DNA of 59,640 nucleotides from Pelagivirga sediminicola. GTDB taxonomy: Bacteria; Pseudomonadota; Alphaproteobacteria; Rhodobacterales; Rhodobacteraceae. Below the pieces are notes generated by a model. That model was not told the DNA's origin. It ran no database searches and was given only the letters and a program-made list of their open reading frames with translations. The translations under genes and the position numbers were made by a program. Of this stretch, positions 10,874 through 20,386 are shown in pieces (within the stretch, counting starts at the first letter, position 1; the number at the start of each line of letters is the position of its first letter). The stretch spans positions 1 to 59,640 of the forward strand of contig NZ_QCYH01000014.1 in NCBI RefSeq assembly GCF_003072125.1, in the 5' to 3' direction.

Positions 10874-11959
10874 TCAGTCCTCCGGCCGGATGCGCGGGAC
10901 GACGGACATGCCGGGCCCGATGGGAAAATCGGACAGCGGCGGGCTGTCGATGGAGATGCGCACCGGCACCCGCTGCACCACCTTTACGAAATTGCCCGTG
11001 GCGTTCTGTGGCGGCAAGAGCTGGAACGCCTGACCGGCACCATGCTGGATCGACTGCACCGTGCCCCTGAATTCGACATCCGGGAAGGCATCGACCTCGA
11101 TTTCCACCTTCTGGCCCGGCCGGATGCGCCGCAGTTGCGTCTCCTTGAAATTGGCCGTGACGAACAGATCGTCCGGCACCAGCGCCATCACCTGCATTCC
11201 CGGCGTGACATAGCTGCCGGTATTGACATTCACCTGCACGATCTGTCCGTCAATGGGCGCGGTGATCTCGAGCTTTGCGGCCTCGACCTGCGTCTGTTGC
11301 ACTCCCGCCTTGGCCGCCGCCAATCGCGCCTGAGCCGATTGCAGCCTTGCGTTGCTGGCGGCGACATCCGCTTCGGCCGTGGTGACGCCGGTCTGTGCGG
11401 TCGCAGCCTCGGCTTCGGCCTGTCGCGCGGCGGCGTTCAAATCGTCCAGGCTCTGGACCGATACGGCCGTCTGGCCGGATTTCTCGGCAAGTTCGTCATA
11501 GCGATCGGCCTTGGTCCTCGCATTTTGCGCCGCGACGCGGGCCGCGTCACGCTGGCTGCGCGCGCCCTCCGCCGCTGCCTCGGAATGTTTGATCGCGGCG
11601 TTCGCTTCGGCGGTCGCCGCCTCTGACTCGGCCACTTGTGCTCGTGCCGATGCGAGCTGTGCTGTGATGGTGGCATCATCGAGCCGTGCCAGAAGATCAC
11701 CTTCCTGAACCCTGGCATTTCCCTCGACGGCAACTTCGGTCAGGCGCCCGGTCTGCTGCGCCGTGATGCGCACGATCTGCCCATCTATGAAAGCGTCATC
11801 GGTCGTCACATACGGCTTCTGATAGAAATAATAACCTATTCCTGCGACAATACCCAGGACGAGCACCGTAGCGACGACCATGATGGTGATCTTGCGTCGG
11901 TCTTTAGCGGACCCGCTGTCATCATCCTTGTCCGATGTGGATGTTTCGTTCTCGCTCAT
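10874..11959 (-). CDS. HlyD/EmrA-family membrane fusion protein
   Basis: This encodes 361 residues: an acidic N-terminal tail, one membrane helix at about 24-45, a biotinyl-lipoyl-like segment (YVTTDDAFIDGQIVRITAQQ), a long alanine-rich coiled coil at about 85-215, and a barrel domain ending SVVPRIRPED. This is the periplasmic adaptor of an EmrAB-type efflux pump. The ATG at 11959 (protein starting MSENETS) is preferred over an upstream start because the extra 17 residues show no family resemblance. It is the first gene of the two-gene operon; no regulator is adjacent. Confidence 0.9.
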   Translation of the reverse strand: MSENETSTSDKDDDSGSAKDRRKITIMVVATVLVLGIVAGIGYYFYQKPYVTTDDAFIDGQIVRITAQQTGRLTEVAVEGNARVQEGDLLARLDDATITAQLASARAQVAESEAATAEANAAIKHSEAAAEGARSQRDAARVAAQNARTKADRYDELAEKSGQTAVSVQSLDDLNAAARQAEAEAATAQTGVTTAEADVAASNARLQSAQARLAAAKAGVQQTQVEAAKLEITAPIDGQIVQVNVNTGSYVTPGMQVMALVPDDLFVTANFKETQLRRIRPGQKVEIEVDAFPDVEFRGTVQSIQHGAGQAFQLLPPQNATGNFVKVVQRVPVRISIDSPPLSDFPIGPGMSVVPRIRPED

Positions 11960-12071
11960 TCGCGGACCCACATGAATAATGGACTCCGGTAGCGAACATG
12001 GTGCTTGCAAATGAACATCATCTTCGGCCTTCCCTTTTCCAAACGCAAATCGAACGATATTGTTTCCGGTT

Positions 12072-12443
12072 CTACATCCGTTCCTTTATGCCTGCCCGGA
12101 TCAGCCACCAGTTCACCAGATAGGTGACAAAACCCGCGAGCATCGTGATCTGCGTGACGAACCAGAGAACGGGATCGGTCACGTCTACTTTCACCTGCAA
12201 TGCAGCATGCCGAAATGGGCAATCGCCATCAGGCCATACATGCCGATCTGCCGCGCACTCAGCGACAAGGCATCGGCCTTGATAGCAACCCGAGAGCCCT
12301 TGCGCATACCAAGTCTTCGCATCCGTACGATTGCAGAATACTGAAAAAGCCAAGCCGATCGCAAATGCGAAAACGTAATCGAGAACCCAAGCACCTGCGG
12401 CGAGAGAGGCCAGACTCAGACCTGTCAGCCACCGCGGAACCAA
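12072..12443 (-). pseudogene. Broken DUF4396 membrane protein gene
   Basis: Pieces of one DUF4396-type membrane protein are spread over two frames. Frame one gives the N-terminus VPRWLTGLSLASLAAG joined directly to AWVLDYVFAFAIGLAF, which are normally separated by about 80 residues. The second frame (about 12191-12300) gives AIKADALSLSARQIGMYGLM. Frame one resumes with TQITMLAGFVTYLVNWWLIR to the stop. So there is one internal deletion and at least two frameshifts. The family is a small inner-membrane protein of unclear function. Frame assignments are read directly; family identity is from memory of the motifs. Confidence 0.7.
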
Positions 12444-12572
12444 AGAACGTCCTTTTAGAATAACTTGTTTTCGTTACGACAAACGCGTCAACTCGCGGAT
12501 CGTTCGCGTGAACACACAAAAATTCGGAAAAGCGGAAAGAAAAACCGGAACCTAAAGCCACTCGGTCGCGTT

Positions 12573-14105
12573 TTTACCTTCGACATTCGCGCGGGGTTGG
12601 CCAACGACGGCACTCTGACCGCCTTCGACGTCCGCGCGGTGCTTGCCAATGGCGGTTAAGCCAGCAGCGGCACGCCGGTAAATTCGACTGCCGTCGCAGC
12701 ATTCTTCAACACCATCAAGACGCCCGCCTCGCGCTATACCGGTTATTCAGTTTACACCAACATGCCCGTGGGTGGCGAGATGCGCGGTTTCGGCGCGCCG
12801 CCCGCGTCCTATGCGCTGGCGCTGCACATGGACAAATGCGCCGAGGCGGTCGGCATGGACCCGATCGAGTTCATGCGCAAGAACTGGAAAAGCCCGGGCG
12901 ACGTGGAAAAACAGGAAGGCGTACCGGATGTCACCATCGGTCCGAACGCGCAGGACGATTGCGTGCGGCTCGGGGCCGAGGCCATCGGCTGGGCCAAGCG
13001 AACGCCGCCCGAGGCCAAGTCCGGCCGGATCCGACGCGGGATCGGTATGTATACCGGCGCGCAGCATTCGGGCCGAGCCGACAGCGACGGACTTATCTGG
13101 CTCGACCGGCAAGGTCGGCTGCATCTGCCGCTCGGCACCGGCAACATCGGTTGCGCCGCGCATACCGGCATCGCCGGTGTGGCGGCCGAGGCGCTTGGCG
13201 TGGAATTGGATGCGATCGACGTGACCTGGGCGGACAGCGACAACGTCGCCTGGACCTTCGTGACCGACGCGAGCCGCTCCAGCAACTGCGACGGCAAGGC
13301 CGTCTACAATGCGGCGCAGGACCTGATAAACCAGTTGAAGACCCATGCCGCCGGAATGCTGGATATCCCGGCCGAGGATCTGACTATGCGCGAGGGCCGC
13401 ATAGAGGGGCCAGACGGCACAGGGCTTGATCTGCCTGCCATCGCGGCGGCGGCGCCGAAACGGACCGAGTTCGCCCCTTACTACGACGCCGAAGCGGATC
13501 AGAGCCCGATGCTGAACGAGTCAACCGGCAAGATCGATCAGCATCCGCCGATGACCGTAAAGCCCGCGACACAGGCACTGGCCCAGGCGCTACAGGACAA
13601 GGGCGGCATCGTTGGCCTCGGACATTACGTCTGGAACCCCTCGACACAGGCGTGGGGCGCGAGTTTCGCCGAAGTCGAAGTGGACATGGAAACCGGTCAG
13701 GTGCGCGTGCTGAAATTCGTCAGCGCGCATGACGTTGGCCGCATCCTCTACCGGACCGGGGCCGAGGCGCAGATCCATGGTGGCGGCATCATGGGGCTGG
13801 GCTACGGCCTGACGGAAGGGTTGATGGTGGACCCGAACAGTCTCGTTCCGCTCAACCCCGGATATCTGGGGCTGCAACCGATGACAGCGCTGGATTACCC
13901 CGAGATCACGCCCATCCTGCTCGAGGCTCCCAGCGACGGCGGGCCTTACGGCGCGAAGGGCTTTGGCGAGAACCCGATGCTGGGCGGCGCGCCCGCAATC
14001 GCCAACGCCATCTACAACGCGACCGGCGTGCGAATGGATGAAATCCCGCTCACGTGGGAACGTGTCCACGACAACCTGCGCCGCGCCGGCAAGCTGATGG
14101 TATAG
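12573..14105 (+). pseudogene. Molybdenum hydroxylase large subunit (xanthine dehydrogenase family), truncated
   Basis: The 447-codon frame from 12762 covers the molybdopterin-binding part of a xanthine dehydrogenase family large subunit. VGGEMRGFGAPPASYAL near its start and GAKGFGE, with the likely catalytic Glu403, near its end are family motifs. Recognisable sequence in the same frame begins at about 12573 (FTFDIRAGLANDGTLTAFDV) and is interrupted by a TAA at 12657-12659. The first 250 or so residues of a normal ~750-residue protein are absent. The next gene encodes the matching FAD subunit 10 bases downstream; the small [2Fe-2S] subunit is missing. I judge the operon non-functional, although the long open frame could still be translated. 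Confidence 0.8.
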
Positions 14106-14115
14106 GAGGCGCCCG

Positions 14116-15099
14116 ATGACACGCATGGCAATTGACGAACCGCGTCCCTTCACGTTGCACGAACCTGCAGAGGTTGACGCGGCATTGGCCTTGGCGGCCG
14201 AGCATTTCCGGGATCATGCCTATCTGGCCGGAGGCTGCGATCTTCTCGATCAGCTCAAGCGCCAGTGGCGTAACCGGGGTCATGTCATAAACCTGAAAGG
14301 GATTGACGCGTTATCCGGCATTCGACGGGCCGATGACAGGCTAAGGATCGGGGCGCTGACAAAGCTCTCCGCGCTGGAGCGCGACAGCGATCTGGCCGCG
14401 ATGCATCCGGCGCTTGCGCTTGGAGCCGCTCGCATCGCCACCCCCCAGATTCGGAACATGGGCACCATTGGCGGCAACCTGTTGCAGGATTCGCGCTGCC
14501 CCTATTATCGGGGTCCGTGGTATTGTTATCGTCACGGCGGCATCGTCTGCGACGCGCATCACGGCATCAATGCCGAACATGCGATCTTCGGCGGCGACCG
14601 GTGTTATACCGTAACGCCTTCCGATCTTGGCCCGGTCGTCGTGGCACTTGATGCCATGATAGAAGTGGTTGGCCACGATGGCGCGAGAACGCTTGCCGCG
14701 CGGGACCTGTTCATGCCGCCGGGCGAGAACATCACCGTCATGCATCGTCTTCAAAATGGCGAAATCCTGACGGCGATCGAAATTCCCGTGCGCAAGGGTC
14801 AGCGCTCCGCCTTCGTCAAAAACGCGCCCCGCAACGCTTGGGATTTCTCGCGCGCGAGCGTGGCGATCACGCTGGAGCCTTTGGAAGGCAGAGCGCGCAT
14901 CGTGCTCGGTGGCGTGGCGGCCATCCCATGGCGCTGCCATGCCGCTGAGCGCGTGATCGAAGGCGCGTCGCTCGACCAGAAGACCATCGACGCAGCCGCC
15001 ATTGCCGCAACAGATGGGGCAGAGCCGTTGTCGCACAACGCCTACAAGGTGGGCCTGGTCCGCAAACTGGTCCGCGAGGCGCTGACACAGTTGGCGTGA
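14116..15099 (+). CDS. FAD-binding subunit of a molybdenum hydroxylase
   Basis: This encodes 327 residues, the medium FAD subunit of the xanthine dehydrogenase family. The FAD-loop motifs AGGCDLLDQLK (38-48) and TIGGNLLQD (117-125) are present. Cys128, Cys137, Cys145 and Cys163 lie in an insertion like the one that binds an extra [4Fe-4S] cluster in 4-hydroxybenzoyl-CoA reductase and in periplasmic aldehyde oxidase PaoB. It would pass electrons from the molybdenum subunit to an acceptor. The frame is intact, but its partner is damaged, so it is probably a survivor of a lost enzyme. The substrate cannot be told. Confidence 0.85.
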   Translation: MTRMAIDEPRPFTLHEPAEVDAALALAAEHFRDHAYLAGGCDLLDQLKRQWRNRGHVINLKGIDALSGIRRADDRLRIGALTKLSALERDSDLAAMHPALALGAARIATPQIRNMGTIGGNLLQDSRCPYYRGPWYCYRHGGIVCDAHHGINAEHAIFGGDRCYTVTPSDLGPVVVALDAMIEVVGHDGARTLAARDLFMPPGENITVMHRLQNGEILTAIEIPVRKGQRSAFVKNAPRNAWDFSRASVAITLEPLEGRARIVLGGVAAIPWRCHAAERVIEGASLDQKTIDAAAIAATDGAEPLSHNAYKVGLVRKLVREALTQLA

Positions 15100-15305
15100 T
15101 CTATAGCAACCGCTTTCAACATCGGAGCGCTCGGCCAAGGGCAAAAGGACAGTCGGATTTGCAGCATTTCAGGTTGAGATCGCGCTTTCATGTTGGCCTC
15201 ATCTCACGGCCGTTCCGGGGTCTGACCGCGTCAACGTCGCATTCAACAAAACGAACCGCAACGCGGAAGTCGACGCAGTCGAGGGTCGTCAGCTTGCCGT
15301 ACTGT

Positions 15306-16703
15306 TCAGGGCAGGGCGACCTCTCCGAAAGCTTCGGCGAGGAACGGGCCGCTCAACAAACCCAAAGCCACCAGACCGGCTGCCGCAACCACCGCAACCG
15401 CACCGCTCGGCACGCCCAGCGTGGCGGGCGCATCGCCCTGCGGTGCGGCAAAATACATCGGCGCGATGACCCGCACATAATAGAACAGCGACACAACGGT
15501 GTTCAGCATCGCCGCAATTGCCAGCCACGCATAACCGCCGTCGATGGTGACCATGAACAACCCGAGCTTGCCCACGAATCCGATCAGAGGCGGGATGCCG
15601 ACCAGCGACAGGAAGGCCAGGATCAGCGTCGCCGCCATCGCGGGCTGCGTGCGCGCCAGCCCTTTGTAATCCTCCAGCGCCGTGCGCCCGCGCAGATGGG
15701 CGATGACGGCAAAGGCCGTCAAGTTGGCCAGTGCATAGGCCGCCAGGAACCAGATCAGCGCGGGCAGCGCGTGCGGGGCAAGATCGGCCACGGCCACCGC
15801 CATCAGCGCATAGCCTGATTGCGACACCGACGACCAGCCGATCAGCCGGCGCGCGTCTTCCTGCCAGAGCGCGGCGAGGTTGCCCAAGGTCATTGTCAGA
15901 ACCGACAGCGCCGCGATCAGCGGGCGCAGCATCTCGGCGTCGGGGAAGAGATGCACCAGCCGGTAAAGCGCCAGCGCCGCGCCGATCTTGGGCACCACGG
16001 TCAGGAAGGCAGCAGCCGGCACCGGCGCACCTTCGGCCACATCAGGCACCCAGGCATGGCCCGGTACAGCCCCCAGCTTGAAGGCAAGGCCGCTGACGAT
16101 CAGGGCAAGGCCCGTCAGCGCCAGCGGCGACGAGACCTCCGCGCCCTCCAGCGCGGCGTAATCGCTGGTGCCGGCCATCCCCATCACCAGGATCACCCCG
16201 ATCACCAGCAGCGCATTGGCCAGCGCGCCGATCAGGAAATATTTCATCCCCGCCTCGACCGACAGCGCCCAGTCGCGGTGCCAGGCCGCCAGCACATAGC
16301 CGGTGACCGAGGACAGCAGCACCGCCATGACCAGTTGCAACAGATCCGCCGCCCCCGCCATGGCGATGGCTCCGAGGGCGGAGAACAGCGTCATCGTATA
16401 GAACTCGCCATGCCGCCGGTCGGCCTCGAACCAGCGCGGCGCGAGGATCAGGCACAGCGCCGTCGCCGCCACGATCATCCCCCGCGCCCAGAACGTCACC
16501 CCGTCCAGCGCCCAGGTGCCCGAGAAGGTCAGCCGTGCGGCGTCCGCCTGCGCGAAAGCCCAGAGCGCGGCCACCGCCAGCGCGGCAAGGGCAGGGGCAA
16601 GGCACCAGCCCAGCCGTCGTTGCGGCAGCACCATCGCCAGCAGCAATGCGGCGATGGCGCCCGCGATCAGCGCGATCTCGGGGCCAAGATCGGCGACGGG
16701 CAT
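15306..16703 (-). CDS. nuoN: NuoN-like antiporter subunit of an orphan complex I membrane arm
   Basis: This encodes 465 residues, 13-14 helices, the NuoN/ND2-like member of the Mrp-antiporter family. Channel lysines are kept: Lys209 (AFKLGAVPGHAW), Lys239 (VVPKIGA) and Lys379 (GFVGKLGLF). The helix-5 glutamate of normal NuoN appears to be replaced by Leu129 in AVLLSSVTGY. The ATG at 16703 lies one base from the nuoM stop; the extra upstream residues are the end of nuoM in another frame. It is the last gene of the cluster. Its role should be ion translocation, but no electron-input subunits exist nearby. Confidence 0.88.
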   Translation of the reverse strand: MPVADLGPEIALIAGAIAALLLAMVLPQRRLGWCLAPALAALAVAALWAFAQADAARLTFSGTWALDGVTFWARGMIVAATALCLILAPRWFEADRRHGEFYTMTLFSALGAIAMAGAADLLQLVMAVLLSSVTGYVLAAWHRDWALSVEAGMKYFLIGALANALLVIGVILVMGMAGTSDYAALEGAEVSSPLALTGLALIVSGLAFKLGAVPGHAWVPDVAEGAPVPAAAFLTVVPKIGAALALYRLVHLFPDAEMLRPLIAALSVLTMTLGNLAALWQEDARRLIGWSSVSQSGYALMAVAVADLAPHALPALIWFLAAYALANLTAFAVIAHLRGRTALEDYKGLARTQPAMAATLILAFLSLVGIPPLIGFVGKLGLFMVTIDGGYAWLAIAAMLNTVVSLFYYVRVIAPMYFAAPQGDAPATLGVPSGAVAVVAAAGLVALGLLSGPFLAEAFGEVALP

Positions 16704-16704
16704 C

Positions 16705-18183
16705 TCAGCCGCCCCCGAAGGCCAGCGTGGCACCGGCGCCGATCATGTCCAGCAGCCAAGCAGGCCAGACCCCGATCAGCACGACCAGCGCCAGCAGCGC
16801 GGCGAGGATGCCGATTTCCGTGCGCGACAGGTCGGCGAATCCGTCCAGCACGGGCGGCCGGTCGCCGAAGAAGATCCGTTGCAGCATGCCCAGGAACAGC
16901 GCCGCCGTGACGATCAGGCCCAGCAGGGCCAGCGCGGCCAGCCATGGCCAGATTGCAAAGGCCCCGATGAAGATCTGCACCTCGGCGACGAACCCCGCCA
17001 GCCCCGGCAGGCCCAGCGAGGCGAAACTCGCCAGCCCCATCGCCGCCATCATGCGCGGCGCGTTGCCCGCCAACCCGCCGTAATGGCCCAACTCGTATTC
17101 CTGCGTGCGCGCCCAGAATGCGCCCGCGATCAGGAACAACGCCCCGGTGATCAGCCCATGCGCCACCATCTCGACCATCGCGCCGGTCAGCGCCAGATTG
17201 CGCGCGGCCTCGTGCCCGGTGACGGCGGAACCCGCGACGGCGATGCCCAGCACCGCATAGCCCATGTGGTTCACGGAGGTATAGGCGATGCGCCGCTTCA
17301 GGTTCTCCTGCGCGAAGGCGACAATGCTGCCCCAGAGGATCGAGATGAGCGCGAGGATGCCGATGGCCAGCGCATAGGTGGCAAAGGTCTCGCGCATCAT
17401 CTGCATGGCGATGCGCACAAGGCCATAGGTGCCCATCTTGAGCAGCACCCCGGCAAGGATCGCCGAGGCCGGCCCCGGCGCGTCCACATGCGCGGGCGGC
17501 AGCCAGGTATGCACCGGGAAAAGCGGCGTCTTGATCGCGAAACCGATGACGAAGCCCAGCAGGATCAGCCCGGCGCGCAGGTCCATTCCCGCTACCGGCT
17601 GCATGGCGATCAACGCACGCATATCAAAGGTCAGCGGATCGGTAATCAGCACCAGCGCGATGATCGCCAGCAGGATCAGCAGCGAGCCCGCCAGCGTGTA
17701 GAGAAAGAACTTGAGCGCCGCGCGCTGCGCCTCCCCATGCCCCCAGCGGCCGATCAGGAAATACATGCCCACCAGGCTGAGATCGAAGAACACGTAGAAG
17801 AGCAGCAGATCGAGCGTCAGGAACAGGCCCAGCGACGCGCCTTCGAGGAACAGGAACCACGCATAATACTGCCGCGCATTCACTTCGCGCTCCATCGGCC
17901 AGGCGATGGACGTGACGAACAAGAGCCCGCTCATCAGTGCCAGCGGCAGCGATATGCCATCGACGCCGACCCGCCAGGCGACGCCGAGTGCCGGGATCCA
18001 CGGGATTTCCATCTCTGCCTGGAACCCGCCGCCGGGGGTAAAGCCCGCCCAGACCACGACCAGCGCCAGCAGCGCCAGCGTTGCCGTGACGACAGCGATG
18101 GCGCGCGACAGGCCCCCCGATAAGGGCGCAAAGGCCAGCAGCGTGGCGGCGGCAAAGGGCAACAGGATGGCGAATGTCAGCAT
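16705..18183 (-). CDS. nuoM: NuoM-like antiporter subunit
   Basis: This encodes 492 residues, 14 helices, the NuoM/ND4-like antiporter subunit. Lys218 (FAIKTPLFPVHTWLP), Lys249 (GVLLKMGTYG) and Glu401 (GLAGFVAEVQIF) correspond to channel residues of E. coli NuoM. The helix-5 glutamate is replaced by Asp134 in YVFFDLSLVGMYFLIG. There is one base between the nuoL stop and this start, so translation is coupled. It is expected to move protons or sodium across the inner membrane. Confidence 0.92.
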   Translation of the reverse strand: MLTFAILLPFAAATLLAFAPLSGGLSRAIAVVTATLALLALVVVWAGFTPGGGFQAEMEIPWIPALGVAWRVGVDGISLPLALMSGLLFVTSIAWPMEREVNARQYYAWFLFLEGASLGLFLTLDLLLFYVFFDLSLVGMYFLIGRWGHGEAQRAALKFFLYTLAGSLLILLAIIALVLITDPLTFDMRALIAMQPVAGMDLRAGLILLGFVIGFAIKTPLFPVHTWLPPAHVDAPGPASAILAGVLLKMGTYGLVRIAMQMMRETFATYALAIGILALISILWGSIVAFAQENLKRRIAYTSVNHMGYAVLGIAVAGSAVTGHEAARNLALTGAMVEMVAHGLITGALFLIAGAFWARTQEYELGHYGGLAGNAPRMMAAMGLASFASLGLPGLAGFVAEVQIFIGAFAIWPWLAALALLGLIVTAALFLGMLQRIFFGDRPPVLDGFADLSRTEIGILAALLALVVLIGVWPAWLLDMIGAGATLAFGGG

Positions 18184-18184
18184 G

Positions 18185-20080
18185 TCAGACCTTTCCGAAG
18201 ATCAGGAACAGGATGGCCAGCGCCGCCCCGATCCCGAAGATGGCGTAATAATGATGCGACAGCCCGGTTTGCAGCCGCCGCGCGTCGGCGCCGGTTCGCC
18301 CGGTGATGCGCGCGGCGCCTTCGGGCAGGCCGTCGGCGAGGATTTCGCCGGGCTTGTCGCTCAGCCTTGCGAGGGCGCGGGTCATCGCCGCCACCTGCCA
18401 TACGGCGGCATTGATGAGACCCCGATCGGCCTGCATCGCGCCCCAGGCATGCCGCCCGCCGCGCGCGATGTGCTGCGCGCCCGTCGCCGCGCCGCGCGGG
18501 ATCGCGTCGAGCACGGCATCGTCCAGATGTGCGGCAAGGGCCGCGAGGCGCTCGAATGGCCGCACGATGCCGCGCCCGATCAGCGCAGGCAGGCCCAGCC
18601 AGTCGGCGGCTTGCGGCTCGGACGCGGTGTCGCGCCGCGCCAGCGTCAGGCCGGCCAGCAGGCCGATGGCGACCAGCGCCAGCGACGCGGCGATTTCTAG
18701 CGGCTTGCCCTCGGGCAGGCGCATGGACATTACCGCCTGCACCGGGACAAGCCACAGCAGGCCGATGGCGGCGCAGGCCAGCGCCAGCGCTCCGAGCGCG
18801 GCAATCTCGGGCCAGTGCGGTTTTGCCTGAGGCTTCGCGCCGCCCGGCCCGTAGGCCAGAAACCAGAACCGCACGGCATAGGCCGCCGAAAGCGCGCCCG
18901 CGACCATCACCACAAGGCCCAGCCAGAGGCTTTCGTGCATGGCAGCGGCGGCGATCTGGTCCTTGCTCCAGGCCGCGCCCATCGGCGGCACGGCGGCCAG
19001 CGCCAGCGCCGCCAGCGCGGTCAGCCCGGCTGTCCAGGGCAGGGCGCGCATATATCCCATTTCGCGCAGGCGATAGGTTCCGGCGGCCGTCCCGGCGATC
19101 CCGGCTGACAGGAACAGCGGCGCCTTGAACGCGGCATGCGTCACCAGATGCGCCACCGCGACACCGGCATAGCCCGCGCCGACCGCGATGAACATCAGCC
19201 CCAGCTGCGCCGAAGTCGACCCTGCCAGCAGCTTTTTCGCATGGCCCTGCATCACCCCGACGGCGCCACCCGCCAGCGCGGTGAACAGGCCGAGCGCGAT
19301 CACTGCAAAGCTCCAGTAAGGCACGTCGGCGAACCACGGATGCAGCCGCGCCAGCAGATACGCCCCCGCCGCCACCATCGTCGCCGCATGCAGCAGCGCC
19401 GAAACCGAGGACGGGCCGTCCATCGCGCGGAACAGCCACGGCGCGAACGGCCCTTGCCCCGCCTTCGCCCCGGCGGCGATCAAAATCCCGAACGCCGCCA
19501 GCGCCAGCGGCGCACCCTCCAGTCGGCCGAGCGCGGCGTAATCGAGCGCCCCCGCGCCGCTCCATGTCGCCATCAGCGCGAGGAACAGGCCGAGATCGCC
19601 GAGCCGTGTCGTCACGAAGGCATAGCGCCCCGAGGCCATGTTCGCGCGGTCGCGCCAGTGATGCCCGATCAGCGCCCAGGAACAAAAGCCCATGACCTCC
19701 CAACCGATCAGAAGGGTCAGCAGGTCATCCGCCACGACCGCCATTTCCATCGCGCCGATGAATATCAACATCAGCCCCAGCAGCCGCGCCAGCCCGCGCG
19801 CATCCTCATGCGCGGCGGCGAAGACCAGAACCGCCAGCGCCACGGCGGGAACGGTGATCGCGACGGCAGCGGAAAGCGGCGTCAGCGCCAGGTGCAACTC
19901 CAGCCCGGCGCCCCACATGAATCCGCCCGTCCAGTCCTGCACCGCCGCCAGCAGTGCCAGGGCGAGCGTCCCCGCCGCCGCGCCGCCCGCCATCGCCCCG
20001 AGGCGCAGGCGCGATCCATCGCCCGACGCCCAGAGCGCCAGCCCGGCCAGCGCGGGAAAGAGGGGGAGCGCCCAGAGCAT
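18185..20080 (-). CDS. nuoL: NuoL-like antiporter subunit
   Basis: This encodes 631 residues, the NuoL/ND5-like antiporter with a C-terminal extension that should contain the lateral helix and final membrane helix (FGIGAALAILFLIFGKV). Glu128 (LIGWEVMGFCSWALIG), Asp162 (TRLGDLGL) and Lys206 (AGAKAGQGPFAPWL) keep the channel chemistry. The usual histidine in the segment after the lysine (here GPFAPWLFRAMDG) is lost. It overlaps the nuoK stop by one base. It matches full-length NuoL (about 600-700 residues), so this is not a DabB- or MbhA-type short protein. Confidence 0.9.
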   Translation of the reverse strand: MLWALPLFPALAGLALWASGDGSRLRLGAMAGGAAAGTLALALLAAVQDWTGGFMWGAGLELHLALTPLSAAVAITVPAVALAVLVFAAAHEDARGLARLLGLMLIFIGAMEMAVVADDLLTLLIGWEVMGFCSWALIGHHWRDRANMASGRYAFVTTRLGDLGLFLALMATWSGAGALDYAALGRLEGAPLALAAFGILIAAGAKAGQGPFAPWLFRAMDGPSSVSALLHAATMVAAGAYLLARLHPWFADVPYWSFAVIALGLFTALAGGAVGVMQGHAKKLLAGSTSAQLGLMFIAVGAGYAGVAVAHLVTHAAFKAPLFLSAGIAGTAAGTYRLREMGYMRALPWTAGLTALAALALAAVPPMGAAWSKDQIAAAAMHESLWLGLVVMVAGALSAAYAVRFWFLAYGPGGAKPQAKPHWPEIAALGALALACAAIGLLWLVPVQAVMSMRLPEGKPLEIAASLALVAIGLLAGLTLARRDTASEPQAADWLGLPALIGRGIVRPFERLAALAAHLDDAVLDAIPRGAATGAQHIARGGRHAWGAMQADRGLINAAVWQVAAMTRALARLSDKPGEILADGLPEGAARITGRTGADARRLQTGLSHHYYAIFGIGAALAILFLIFGKV

Positions 20081-20385
20081 CAGTGCCTCATCGTTTTCAG
20101 GCTTTCGGTCATGTCCGCCTGCCGCTTGCGATAGACCGCGACGACAAGCGCGAAGCCCACCGCCATCTCGACCGCCATCACCGCCATGACGATGATCGCC
20201 AGAAGCTGCCCCTCGGGCGCGCCGCCAAGCGAGAACGACCAGAAGCCGATCACGGCCAGAATCGCGCCGTTCAGCATCAACTCCAGCCCCATCATCAGCA
20301 TCACGAAGCTTTGCTGCGACAGCGCGCCGTAAAGCCCGATGCCGATCAGCGCGGCAGCGACGATCAGGACCGAAACCAGCGTCAT
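20080..20385 (-). CDS. nuoK: NuoK-like small membrane subunit
   Basis: This encodes 101 residues with three helices, the MrpC/ND4L-like NuoK. Both conserved helix glutamates are present: Glu35 in MMGLELMLNG and Glu73 in AVMAVEMAVGFAL. These residues link the E-channel region to the antiporter subunits in complex I. There is one base between the nuoJ stop and this start. Confidence 0.92.
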   Translation of the reverse strand: MTLVSVLIVAAALIGIGLYGALSQQSFVMLMMGLELMLNGAILAVIGFWSFSLGGAPEGQLLAIIVMAVMAVEMAVGFALVVAVYRKRQADMTESLKTMRH

Positions 20386-20386
20386 T

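Noticed and set aside
9458..11626. 722-codon plus-strand open frame opposite the efflux genes
   Set aside because: Composition is the Arg/His/Gln-rich pattern of antisense shadows in GC-rich genes; the minus strand holds clear MFS and HlyD proteins.
12465..12569. Start of a 64-codon frame before the molybdenum hydroxylase remnant
   Set aside because: Only its last part (from about 12573) resembles the hydroxylase; the first part is probably junk, and I merged the useful part into the pseudogene.
15100..15305. Gap after the FAD subunit, searched for a gene or a terminator
   Set aside because: A few in-frame stretches look protein-like, but no family can be named and no clear hairpin is present.
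16516..18123. 535-codon plus-strand open frame opposite nuoM
   Set aside because: Antisense shadow; low complexity and rich in Gln, Arg and His.
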